From: Alphaproteobacteria bacterium
GTDB lineage: Bacteria; Pseudomonadota; Alphaproteobacteria; Micropepsales; Micropepsaceae
DNA length: 9,226 bases
Direction: 5' to 3'
Assembly: GCA_015654715.1 (NCBI GenBank)
Contig: JAATGK010000090.1
Span: forward strand, 1-9,226
The notes beneath the pieces are model-generated. The model did not search any database. It saw nothing but the letters and a program-made list of their open reading frames with translations, and was not told the origin of the DNA. The position numbers and the translations under genes were made by a program. Numbering within the stretch: the first letter of the stretch is position 1; each line of letters opens with the position of its first letter. Positions 1-6,870 of this stretch are shown one piece after another.

Positions 1-261
1 GAGCAACAGCTCGTCTTCGTCGACATCGCCGAGCGGCCGGAAATCCGGCAGCAGTGCGGCGCCGCCGGCCTCACGCGCGAAAATCTCGGCAATGCTGCGC
101 GCCGCACGCCGCGTCGGCAGATAGATGGTGACGTCGGCCAGTGCCACGGCATCGCTGCCGATGCGCGCCAGCAGGCCTTTCGCCAAAGCGGCGGAGAACG
201 GCACGCTGGCCGCAATGGTGAAGACGTGCGCGCGCGCGCGCCTGTCAGGCGGCGGGGGCAA
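1..261 (-). CDS. addB: AddB, helicase-nuclease subunit for double-strand break repair, N-terminal fragment
   Basis: Only the first 87 codons lie in the window; the gene continues past the left edge. With AddA, AddB forms the ATP-dependent helicase-nuclease that processes double-strand ends for RecA recombination, acting on DNA in the cytoplasm. The recognisable core is HVFTIAASVPFSAALAKGLL (residues 12-31), then VTIYLPTRRAAR and LLPDFRPLGDVDEDE, the usual opening of alphaproteobacterial AddB. The place of a Walker A loop (IAASVPFSAAL) is degenerate, which I recall as normal for this AddB group. The frame is open upstream only to a stop at 268-270 and contains no ATG. The best start is TTG at 261-259, overlapping the murU end by 17 bases; GTG at 204 would remove the conserved VFTI segment. 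An alternating GC tract encodes residues 7-11. Family assignment is fairly sure; the start is uncertain. Confidence 0.8.
   Translation of the reverse strand, partial: MPPPPDRRARAHVFTIAASVPFSAALAKGLLARIGSDAVALADVTIYLPTRRAARSIAEIFAREAGGAALLPDFRPLGDVDEDELLL
228..241. repeat. (GC)7 dinucleotide tract at the murU/addB junction
   Basis: Seven GC units run without interruption and sit inside an 18-base alternating purine-pyrimidine stretch (224-241). The tract begins a few bases past the murU stop and lies within the first codons of addB, where it encodes an Arg-Ala run. Such tracts can slip during replication and can adopt Z-DNA; neither is shown here. Confidence 0.85.
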
Positions 262-970
262 GGTCGGTCAAATATTCTTCGGCTTCCGTCACCGCTTGCG
301 GCGTGCCGACGTGGATCCAAACGCCGTCCAAACGGATACCGTAGAGCCGTTCCTTCTCGATCGCCCGGTCCCACATCACATTGGTCGAAAAGCCGCCTGC
401 GGGCGGATCGTCGAACAGCCGCGGATGCACGATCTGAACCCCGGGATAGGCAAACGGCGACACGCGGCCGGAGGGAACGCGGCTGAGATGGCCCATCGAA
501 TCCATCAGGAAGTCGCCGACGCCTTCGTAGCCCATCGAGTGGATCAGCGGCACCATCAGAAGCAGCGCATCCATCGTCTCGGGGTCCCAGCGCTTCTTCA
601 TCTGCTCAAGGGCGCGGCCGTAGCCTTCGACCCAGATCGTATCCGAGTTGTGGATATAGAACGGCTCGTCGCCGAAATAATGCAGCGCCTTGGCGACGCC
701 GCCGCCGGTGCCGAGCAACCCGTCGCTCTCGTCCGAGTAGATGATCTCGACGCCCTTGCGGCCGGCGAGGTGGTCTTTGATCATCTCGGCCTTGTAGTGC
801 AGGTTGACGATGAAGGTGGTGACGCCGGCGTCCACCAGCCGGTCGATGGCGTGATCGATCAGCGCCTTACCGGCAACTTCCACCAGCGGCTTGGGGCGCG
901 TGTCGGTCAGTGGCCGCATGCGGGTACCAAGACCCGCTGCCATGATCATCGCACGCGTCGGAAAACTCAT
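245..970 (-). CDS. murU: MurU-type MurNAc-1-phosphate uridylyltransferase
   Basis: A sugar-1-phosphate nucleotidyltransferase of 241 residues. In MurU enzymes the reaction is MurNAc-1-phosphate + UTP to UDP-MurNAc + PPi in the cytoplasm, the last step of the recycling shortcut that bypasses GlcNAc-1-phosphate and MurA. Seen here: the nucleotide-binding signature AAGLGTRMRPLT (11-22) with PKP (26-28), a GTGGG loop (87-91), HNSD (107-110) where the Asp should bind the metal (the family often has NGD), YPGVQI (175-180) and WIHVGTP (218-224). The ATG lies one base after the amgK stop, with GGAG six bases upstream inside the end of amgK, so translation is probably coupled. The kinase immediately upstream is what favours MurU over other members of this superfamily such as mannose- or glucose-1-phosphate enzymes; substrate is inferred. 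Confidence 0.85.
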   Translation of the reverse strand: MSFPTRAMIMAAGLGTRMRPLTDTRPKPLVEVAGKALIDHAIDRLVDAGVTTFIVNLHYKAEMIKDHLAGRKGVEIIYSDESDGLLGTGGGVAKALHYFGDEPFYIHNSDTIWVEGYGRALEQMKKRWDPETMDALLLMVPLIHSMGYEGVGDFLMDSMGHLSRVPSGRVSPFAYPGVQIVHPRLFDDPPAGGFSTNVMWDRAIEKERLYGIRLDGVWIHVGTPQAVTEAEEYLTDLAPAA

Positions 971-971
971 C

Positions 972-2075
972 TTAGGCTCCTCTGTTCGGAACGCCTCGCG
1001 CTGCGAACGGTATCATCCGATCATACCATGATTTCAGGCCCGTCAAGGCGGGATGGTTGAGATCGGTGGCGAGATACGACCACACTCTGGGCAGAAGGTC
1101 GAGATAGCGTGCCTTGCCGTCGCGCTGAAACAGGCGGGCGAAGATGCCGACGATCTTGGTGTTGCGCTGGGCAGCATAGACGGCCATCTCCAAACGGAAC
1201 GCCGCTTCGTCGACCGGCGTGCCTTGCTCGCGCATTTTGTTAAGGTAATGCGACAAGGTCTGGCGGCCGGTCTCGGGGGAGACGTCGCGGCGGGCATCTT
1301 CCACCAGCGAGATCATGTCGTAGGCGGGCGAACCGGCGACGCCGTCCTGGAAATCGATCAGTCCGACCCGCGCGGGGCCTTTGCGCCCCGCCATCCACAT
1401 CAGGTTCTGGGCGTGATAATCGCGATGCACAAAAACCGGGCGCGTACGGAGCACCGGCTTCAGCGCCTCTCGCCACAGGGCATGGAATTCGGCGACCTCG
1501 TCGGTGGTCGCTGTGCGGCCGAGCCCGACCGGGAAGAACCATTCGGTCAGCAGATCCACTTCCGCCAGCAGAGCGGTTTCGTCATAGGCGTGTAGCGTCT
1601 TGTCCGGCGGCAGCACGGCCGGCGCCGTCTCGGCGTGAAGCCGGACGAGCACGTCCGCGGCGCCTTGATAGAGCAGGTGCTCGGTGACGCCCTTGGCCAG
1701 CGAGTCCGTAAACAGGTCGGCGCCGAGGTCTTCCATCAGCACGAAACCGTTCGGCGCATCGGCGGCGTAGATTTCGGGGGCGCTGAGACCGAGGCTGGTG
1801 AGGTAGTTGGCAGCGGCCACAAAACGGGCGCAGTCGTCACCGGCGAGCCGCGCAACGGCATTATAGCCGAGGGCTTTGCGCTCCTCCGGCGTCGCATTGG
1901 CGGGCGCGGTGGGGGCTTCGGCGCCTTGCGGCTGGTCCATCAGCAACGCGGTCTCATTGCCGCGGCGCAGGCGGATGTAACGGCGGCTGGAGGCATCGCC
2001 GGTCAGCGGCAAGCGTTCGGCGTCGGCCCAGCCGGCGTCAGCCACAAAAGCGTTAATCGAACGGTCAGAGGGCAA
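972..2075 (-). CDS. amgK: AmgK-type MurNAc/GlcNAc anomeric kinase
   Basis: A phosphotransferase of the aminoglycoside/choline kinase fold (APH), 367 residues from the chosen start. AmgK phosphorylates C1 of MurNAc (and GlcNAc) with ATP, making the substrate for MurU in cell-wall recycling; in Pseudomonas the pair underlies intrinsic fosfomycin tolerance. Visible motifs: GDASSRRYIRL (26-36) in the N-lobe, the hinge FVLMEDLG (111-118), the catalytic HRDYHAQN (217-224, Brenner-type HxDxxxxN) and metal-binding IDFQD (240-244). I choose TTG at 2075-2073: GAGG lies eight bases upstream, the overlap with tsaE is 11 bases, and GDAS then falls about 26 residues from the start, as I expect for relatives. 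An in-frame ATG at 2144 would give 390 residues but would overlap tsaE by 80 bases. The stop is one base before murU. A generic APH-family kinase is the alternative. Confidence 0.85.
   Translation of the reverse strand: MPSDRSINAFVADAGWADAERLPLTGDASSRRYIRLRRGNETALLMDQPQGAEAPTAPANATPEERKALGYNAVARLAGDDCARFVAAANYLTSLGLSAPEIYAADAPNGFVLMEDLGADLFTDSLAKGVTEHLLYQGAADVLVRLHAETAPAVLPPDKTLHAYDETALLAEVDLLTEWFFPVGLGRTATTDEVAEFHALWREALKPVLRTRPVFVHRDYHAQNLMWMAGRKGPARVGLIDFQDGVAGSPAYDMISLVEDARRDVSPETGRQTLSHYLNKMREQGTPVDEAAFRLEMAVYAAQRNTKIVGIFARLFQRDGKARYLDLLPRVWSYLATDLNHPALTGLKSWYDRMIPFAARGVPNRGA
977..980 (-). promoter_or_regulatory. Ribosome binding site for murU inside the end of amgK
   Basis: On the minus strand GGAG is followed by six bases and then the murU ATG. 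It overlaps the last codons of amgK, so ribosomes ending amgK arrive directly at the murU start, consistent with coupled synthesis of kinase and uridylyltransferase. Confidence 0.6.
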
Positions 2076-2547
2076 GGTGAAATCCTCGGAAAAGGGAGGC
2101 CCAACGCGCCGGTCCGGTGAGTTCGGCAAAGCGCGATTGGGCATCCGGCATGGTCAACGAAACGGTGAAAGCATCTTCGGGCAGCAGCCCGCCGGCGCGC
2201 TCCGGCCATTCGACCAGAACAGCACCGTCTTCGAGGGCCTCGTCCAGACCCAGTTCGGCGATCTCGCTTGGGGTTTCGAGGCGATAGAGGTCGTAATGGT
2301 GAACGATCAGCCGCGGCGCTTCGTAGGTTTGCACCAGCGTGAAGGTCGGGCTTGGCATCGGGCCGGTCAGACCAAGAGCGGTGAGGATGCCGCGCGCCAG
2401 CGTCGTCTTGCCGGCGCCGAGGTCCCCGGCCAAGGCGATGAGGTCGCCAATCTGAAGCCCGGCCGCAATCTGCGCCCCGAGGGCGGCAGTATCGGTCAGG
2501 TTGCGAAGCGCGAAGCGGGCGCGAAACGGCTGCGATTCCGGGTTCAT
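2065..2547 (-). CDS. tsaE: TsaE, ATPase subunit for tRNA t6A37 biosynthesis
   Basis: TsaE (formerly YjeE) binds the TsaB-TsaD complex and hydrolyses ATP to allow turnover in threonylcarbamoylation of adenosine 37 in ANN-decoding tRNAs; cytoplasmic and usually essential. The protein has 160 residues, normal for the family. Visible motifs: Walker A GDLGAGKTT (41-49), switch segment SPTF (66-69), HYDLYR (84-89) and VEWPER (112-117). I choose ATG at 2547-2545; an upstream in-frame TTG at 2592 would add 15 residues rich in Arg with no counterpart expected in the family. No Shine-Dalgarno sequence precedes this ATG, and a promoter-like element ends only seven bases upstream, which suggests a leaderless message. 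The 3' end overlaps the amgK start by 11 bases, making tsaE the first gene of the tsaE-amgK-murU-addB string. Confidence 0.93.
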   Translation of the reverse strand: MNPESQPFRARFALRNLTDTAALGAQIAAGLQIGDLIALAGDLGAGKTTLARGILTALGLTGPMPSPTFTLVQTYEAPRLIVHHYDLYRLETPSEIAELGLDEALEDGAVLVEWPERAGGLLPEDAFTVSLTMPDAQSRFAELTGPARWASLFRGFHLAL

Positions 2548-2554
2548 TTGTCTA

Positions 2555-2583
2555 CTATTAGCCCGGCGGCCGGGCCGTCTCAA
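2555..2583 (-). promoter_or_regulatory. Probable promoter of the tsaE-amgK-murU-addB string
   Basis: On the minus strand TTGAGA (2583-2578) is followed by exactly 17 bases and TAATAG (2560-2555). The -35 matches the sigma-70 consensus at five of six positions, the -10 at only three. The -10 ends seven bases before the tsaE ATG, so the expected start of transcription falls at or next to the A of the start codon. Prediction only. Confidence 0.4.
2561..2575. repeat. Inverted repeat GCCCGG-N3-CCGGGC in the tsaE/reductase divergent gap
   Basis: Perfect six-base arms around CGG. It fills the spacer of the predicted tsaE promoter, so it could be a protein-binding site; short GC palindromes are also common by chance at this base composition. 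Confidence 0.4.
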
Positions 2584-2589
2584 CGAGAC
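2577..2589. repeat. Inverted repeat GTCTC-AAC-GAGAC over the predicted -35 of tsaE
   Basis: Perfect five-base arms around AAC. The dyad covers the predicted -35 element of tsaE and lies in the 92-base gap shared with the divergent reductase gene, a position suited to an operator for one or both genes. No regulator gene is in the window and no family-specific motif was recognised. Confidence 0.35.
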
Positions 2590-2639
2590 CAATTCGGCTT
2601 TGGATTGCAGGGCAGGGCCCGGGCGTGATACCCGGCGGT

Positions 2640-3848
2640 ATGAGCCAGAACATCGTCATCATCGGAGCCGGACAAGCCGGGGCGCAAGCCGTCGCCAGTC
2701 TGCGCAGCGAAGGTTTCACCGGTTCCATCGTCATGGTGGGGGACGAGGCCTTCGTGCCGTATCAGCGCCCGCCATTGTCCAAGGCCTATTTGATGGGCAC
2801 CTTCGAGCGGGCGCGGCTGTTCCTCAAGCCCGAGCACTACTATGCCGACAGCGGCTGCGAGCTGATCCTGAACACCAGCGCCAAGTCCATTGATCGTGCC
2901 GCCAAGACGGTGGCGCTGAACGACGGACGAGTGCTTGCCTACGATCAGCTTCTGATTGCCACCGGCACGCGCATCCGGCCGATTAGGTGTCCGGGCGCAG
3001 ACCTGAAGGGCATTCATTATCTGCGCAGCATCGCCGATGTCGATCGGTTACAGACGGAATTTGCGACCGGCAAGAAGCTGGTGGTGATCGGCGGCGGTTT
3101 CATCGGGCTGGAAGTGGCGGCGGTGGCGGCCAAACACGGGCTGGAGGTCACGGTATTCGAAGCGCTGGAGCGGGTGATGGCGCGGGCGGTGTCGAAGCCG
3201 ATTTCCGATTTCTTCGAAGCCGCGCATCGCGCGGCGGGTGTGAAAATCGTCACCGGCACCGGCGTCGAAGGTTTCGACGGCGAGGGTGCAGTGACCGGCG
3301 TGCGTGCGGGCGGTAAATCGTATCCCGCCGATCTGGTGCTGGTCGGTATCGGCGTGTTGCCCAATAGCGAGATCGCGGCGGACGCCGGGATCGCCTGCCA
3401 AAATGGCATCGTCGTCGACAAGAACGCCCGTACCAGCGATCCGAGCATTTTCGCGGCGGGCGATGTCACCTGGCACCAAGGCCGCGACGGCAACTGGCTG
3501 CGGCTGGAAAGCGTGCAGAACGCCATCGATCAAGCCAAACATGCCGCGGCGGCCATGGCAGGCAACTCCAAGGACTACAGTGAAGTGCCGTGGTTCTGGT
3601 CGGACCAGTTCGATCTCAAACTGCAGATCGCGGGGCTGACGCAGCCGGGTGATGTCCAGGTCGTGCGCGGCGATCCCAAGGCGCGCAAATTCGCGGTATT
3701 TCATTTGCGCGGCGGCGCCGTGGCGGCGGTGGAAGCGGTGAATATGGCGCCGGAATATCTGATCGGCCGCAAACTGATCGCCGAAGGCGCCAAGGTCGCC
3801 GCTGAACGCCTCGCGGATATGTCGGTGCCGATCAAGCACGTGGTGTAA
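2640..3848 (+). CDS. FAD-dependent NAD(P)H:ferredoxin reductase family protein
   Basis: A 402-residue flavoprotein of the putidaredoxin/rhodocoxin reductase type, which passes electrons from NAD(P)H through FAD to a [2Fe-2S] ferredoxin serving a P450 or Rieske oxygenase. Domains in order: FAD-binding GAGQAG (9-14), PYQRPPLSK (40-48), ATGT (107-110), the NAD(P)-binding GGGFIGLEVA (151-160) followed by FE (173-174), second FAD site FAAGDV (271-276), ESVQNA (290-295), then a C-terminal reductase domain with WFWSDQF (318-324). Acidic Glu-174 near the end of the second beta strand hints at NADH preference (inference). There is no signal peptide, so it is cytoplasmic. I choose ATG at 2640 because MSQNIVIIGAG is the standard beginning; GTG at 2625 would add five residues. 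Neither has a strong ribosome site. It is divergent from tsaE, and no ferredoxin or oxygenase gene is adjacent, so its partner is unknown. Confidence 0.88.
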   Translation: MSQNIVIIGAGQAGAQAVASLRSEGFTGSIVMVGDEAFVPYQRPPLSKAYLMGTFERARLFLKPEHYYADSGCELILNTSAKSIDRAAKTVALNDGRVLAYDQLLIATGTRIRPIRCPGADLKGIHYLRSIADVDRLQTEFATGKKLVVIGGGFIGLEVAAVAAKHGLEVTVFEALERVMARAVSKPISDFFEAAHRAAGVKIVTGTGVEGFDGEGAVTGVRAGGKSYPADLVLVGIGVLPNSEIAADAGIACQNGIVVDKNARTSDPSIFAAGDVTWHQGRDGNWLRLESVQNAIDQAKHAAAAMAGNSKDYSEVPWFWSDQFDLKLQIAGLTQPGDVQVVRGDPKARKFAVFHLRGGAVAAVEAVNMAPEYLIGRKLIAEGAKVAAERLADMSVPIKHVV

Positions 3849-3858
3849 ACGGCCCTCT

Positions 3859-3909
3859 GGTCCGAACGCGACGCTGCCGACGATAGGCGATTTTGCGCGC
3901 GTCCGGACC
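3859..3909. terminator. Long stem-loop between two convergent genes, possible bidirectional terminator
   Basis: GGTCCG-A-ACGCG (3859-3870) pairs with CGCGT-C-CGGACC (3898-3909): eleven Watson-Crick pairs and one A/C mismatch, with a 27-base loop that contains a weaker inner GCC/GGC pairing. It starts 11 bases after the reductase stop and ends 9 bases before the stop of the opposing glucuronidase gene, so it would lie in both 3' ends. Neither side has a U-run, so it is not a textbook intrinsic terminator; it may instead stabilise 3' ends or act with Rho. Confidence 0.45.
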
Positions 3910-3918
3910 GGTCGGGAT

Positions 3919-6852
3919 TCAGTGCACCACTCGTGTCTCCGGCACGGGGTTGTAGGCCTGCGAAGCGCCCGCCAGCGTGACCTCGAAGCGGTCGAGCACG
4001 ATGCCGGGATCGAGCGCCGTGACGGTCAGGGTGTGATTGCCGGGCTTCAGCGCCACATCGTGGAGCGCGATTTCGGCGGCGTTATCGAGCACGTTCTGCC
4101 GCCACTTGGCGCCGTAATAGACGATGCTGAAATCCAGCACCTTCGCCGGCGCCCCGTCGAGCGACACGGCGATGCGCAGCTTGTCGGCTTTGGTGATCGG
4201 GAACGTGGGCAGGGCGATGATGCGGACCGTCGCGATGTCGTCGATGACATAGTTCGGGAAGCTGTAATCGTGATCCTGCTCGCCGGTGGCGAAGCGATAG
4301 GTAAGGCGCGGTGCCTTGGCCATGGCCGCAGCATCGGTCACATCGACCGGCTTGAGATCGAGATCGGACTGGACGTCCGCACCGACATGGCCGACGCCGG
4401 TCAGCACCTTCCACGGGCCCGTCATTTCGTCGGCGTGGGCCGCATACATCGATACGACACCTTGTGAGTCGATGAACGATGCGGTCTTGCTGGCGACCGC
4501 CGGAGCTACACGCACATGCACGGGTAACGGCTGCTTGCCTTGACCGCATTGCACGGTGATCGTGCCGTCACCGCTTTTCGGGGCCTTTGTCCAGTCGACC
4601 GACACGAGGAGGCGCTGTTCATAGCTCCTCGCCGCGGTCGAGAAGTGGCCGCTGCGGTGGTCGATCTTGATCCAAGGAGCACTCGGCACGGCCGACCAAT
4701 CCTGGTCAATCGCTTGGCCGGAGAAGACGTCGAGATAATAGCTCTTTGCACCCAGTTCGGGATGGAACGAGGGCAGGGTCGGCGTCCACCAGTCGACGTC
4801 GTCGAAATAGCCGCCGCCTTCGACCTGCACGGCGCACTTGCTGGCGTCGTCGGGCGCTTTCCATTGCGGGATGTACGGCGATTCATAGTTGGGCAGGGCG
4901 TGTGCGTATTGCTCGACGATGCCGTTCCACTTGCCGTTCTCGATTTCGCGATTGTAGCGGACGGTATCGGCAGTGATCTTGTCCTGCATCGCCTTGGCTT
5001 CGTCGGCATAGACGTTGGTGCTGGCGCGATGCTGCAGGCCGTATTCGATCGACTTGTCGAGCGCGAGCTGCCTGAGGCTCATGGCACCGCCGGCATCGAC
5101 CGTGTACTGCACAAGTTCGTAGAAGGCGGATTTGCGGTCCGCGGGCAGCTCCGCCATCAGGCGTTCGGACGCGGCCATGATGGATTTGTAGGTCGCGGCG
5201 CGGCGGGCGTTCTCGTCGCCGAAGTCGAGGATGTTGAATTTGCCCTGCTTGACCGACGATTCCGGGAAGGTGGTCGAGAACGACGCCAATTCCGGATTCT
5301 TGTCGAAGGCGAGCCGGTAATACTGCCACATGATGGACGCGATTTCGTCGCGGTGCTCGGGACCGAAGTTGACCCCGGCCCAATCGCGCAGGTACGCCTG
5401 GATGCTTTCGGGTTTGGCGAAGGCATCGGTGTCGAACGCCATGGCGAGGAAGAACTCGGTGAGGTACTCGACCGGCTTGATCGAGCCGGAATTGAGGACC
5501 CACACGCCGCGCGCATCGAAGTGATACGCCTTCATCATTTCTTCCCACATCAGCGCGGGATCGGTGGAGGCGAGCCATACATAAGTGCCCGGCGCGCCCC
5601 AGAACGTGGCGTGGTAGTAGACGCCCGCTCCGCCCGGACGCTTGCGTTCCGCCGGCGTGGAAAGTTGCATGTCGTAGCCGAAATTGTCCTCGGACCAGTT
5701 GAGGATGATGTCATCGGGCAGCTTCAGCTTGCCGGTGTTGTAGGCGGTGGTGATCTCTTTATAGGGCGTGAACTCCTGCGGAATCTGGTCCGCCGGCTTT
5801 TTCAGCACCTCCGAGAGGATCTTGCGCTGTTCGGCGATGACGTCGCTGACGACCTCGGCCATCTTCTCGGGCGTGTCGGCGCCCTCCATCGGGAAGTCAT
5901 CGGCGCCGCGCAGGCCGACGGTGTAGAGGTTATCGTATTTGCCCCACTTTTCCACCGCGTCTCGCCAATACTGGATCATGCGCGGCTTGTTGGTCATCCA
6001 ATTGTAGGGACCCATCGTCTTGGCGTTCCATTCGTGGCTGTTGTTGCGCAGCAGCATTTCGACATGCGAGGAACCGCGGACGACGGCGTAATCCCGCGCC
6101 AGATCGTAGTTGCGGATGTCGTCGTTGAACACGTGGTCGCGTCCGCTCATCGCCGGCCACAACATGTTCGACTTCAGCCGCCACATCAGCTCGAAAACGT
6201 GGTCGTAGGTCTTCGGCCCGATGCCGCCTTGCTGCGGATCGTAGGTCTTGGCGGCCCATTTCTGCAGGCCGCCGGTGTTGAGGAAGAAGGCGCGCCACTT
6301 GACCGACGGCTCTTTGGAGTAGCGCATGGACGCATCCACCGCGATCCGGTTGGTGTGGCGCGTCTTGACGTCGGCCCACCAATGCCAGGGCGAAACGCCC
6401 ATCTCGCGAGTCAGGTCGATCACACCCCAGATGGTGCCGCGGGTGTCCGAACCGAAGATCACCAGCGCCTTCTGTTTCGGATTGCCGGGTGCGGGAATGA
6501 CCGCGCGGCCGTAGGTTTCCCATTTTCCGTCGATGGCGGCGGTGGAGATCCCGTTCTTCTTCAAGAGCGCGGCCATCTCGGGCGAGGAGGCCAGGCCGAT
6601 GAGAACCGTGGTGGTCTTGGTGTCGGAAAAGCCGGCCTGCACCGCAGGCGCCTGACCGCTGAGGTCCGTCAGATCGCCGGCGAGGAGGGCGGCCGCCTTT
6701 CGGATCGGCGTGTCGGCGTCGCGGTCATAGGCAACCGCCGCTGTGGTTTTGCCGTCGAACAGGGTGAGGGTTGCGGCGCTGGCCGCGGCGCTCGCCATGA
6801 GGCCGCCGATAACAAATAGGAAAAGGATGAGACGGGTGCGCGCACGGCACAT
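3919..6852 (-). CDS. Exported GH115 family xylan alpha-1,2-glucuronidase, divergent
   Basis: A 977-residue glycoside hydrolase of family 115, which removes (4-O-methyl-)glucuronic acid side chains from xylan, including internal ones. A signal peptide is clear: basic MCRARTR, a hydrophobic run, and an ASA cleavage site near residue 26; no lipobox. Order: N-terminal alpha/beta region (27-180), barrel with WRAFFLNTGG (186-195), HVFELMWRLKSNMLWPAM (218-235), GSSHVEMLLRNN (260-271), GPYNW (281-285), GLRGADDFPM (313-322), WSEDNFGY (386-393), GGAGVYYH (407-414), a helical region, then C-terminal beta domains ending with DPGIVLDRFEV. At 191-195 relatives usually read FxNDE, so two acidic residues are missing here. 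ATG at 6852 has AGGGGG five bases upstream. It lies 102 bases after the kinase stop, same strand; no other xylan gene or transporter is present. Family is sure; the exact substrate is not. Confidence 0.9.
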   Translation of the reverse strand: MCRARTRLILFLFVIGGLMASAAASAATLTLFDGKTTAAVAYDRDADTPIRKAAALLAGDLTDLSGQAPAVQAGFSDTKTTTVLIGLASSPEMAALLKKNGISTAAIDGKWETYGRAVIPAPGNPKQKALVIFGSDTRGTIWGVIDLTREMGVSPWHWWADVKTRHTNRIAVDASMRYSKEPSVKWRAFFLNTGGLQKWAAKTYDPQQGGIGPKTYDHVFELMWRLKSNMLWPAMSGRDHVFNDDIRNYDLARDYAVVRGSSHVEMLLRNNSHEWNAKTMGPYNWMTNKPRMIQYWRDAVEKWGKYDNLYTVGLRGADDFPMEGADTPEKMAEVVSDVIAEQRKILSEVLKKPADQIPQEFTPYKEITTAYNTGKLKLPDDIILNWSEDNFGYDMQLSTPAERKRPGGAGVYYHATFWGAPGTYVWLASTDPALMWEEMMKAYHFDARGVWVLNSGSIKPVEYLTEFFLAMAFDTDAFAKPESIQAYLRDWAGVNFGPEHRDEIASIMWQYYRLAFDKNPELASFSTTFPESSVKQGKFNILDFGDENARRAATYKSIMAASERLMAELPADRKSAFYELVQYTVDAGGAMSLRQLALDKSIEYGLQHRASTNVYADEAKAMQDKITADTVRYNREIENGKWNGIVEQYAHALPNYESPYIPQWKAPDDASKCAVQVEGGGYFDDVDWWTPTLPSFHPELGAKSYYLDVFSGQAIDQDWSAVPSAPWIKIDHRSGHFSTAARSYEQRLLVSVDWTKAPKSGDGTITVQCGQGKQPLPVHVRVAPAVASKTASFIDSQGVVSMYAAHADEMTGPWKVLTGVGHVGADVQSDLDLKPVDVTDAAAMAKAPRLTYRFATGEQDHDYSFPNYVIDDIATVRIIALPTFPITKADKLRIAVSLDGAPAKVLDFSIVYYGAKWRQNVLDNAAEIALHDVALKPGNHTLTVTALDPGIVLDRFEVTLAGASQAYNPVPETRVVH

Positions 6853-6857
6853 GATGA

Positions 6858-6863
6858 CCCCCT
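6858..6863 (-). promoter_or_regulatory. Strong ribosome binding site of the GH115 gene
   Basis: AGGGGG followed by five bases and ATG on the minus strand. It fixes the start at 6852 and is the strongest Shine-Dalgarno sequence in the window, in contrast to the near absence of one before tsaE. Confidence 0.6.
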
Positions 6864-6870
6864 GTTCGAT

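Noticed and set aside
125..1060. A 311-codon plus-strand frame over murU and addB
   Set aside because: It lies opposite genes with clear catalytic motifs and has low-complexity Arg/His-rich content.
972..2144. Longer amgK starting at ATG 2144
   Set aside because: It would overlap tsaE by 80 bases, adds 23 residues not expected in the family and has no good ribosome site; TTG 2075 has GAGG eight bases upstream.
2077..2628. Plus-strand open frame opposite tsaE, reaching into the reductase promoter gap
   Set aside because: tsaE has full Walker A and family motifs on the other strand; the plus-strand product resembles nothing known.
4540..6819. A 759-codon open frame on the plus strand opposite the GH115 gene
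   Set aside because: It is a shadow of a GC-rich gene: the minus-strand product has continuous GH115 motifs and a signal peptide, while the plus-strand product is rich in Arg, Gly, Val and His and shows no recognisable domain.
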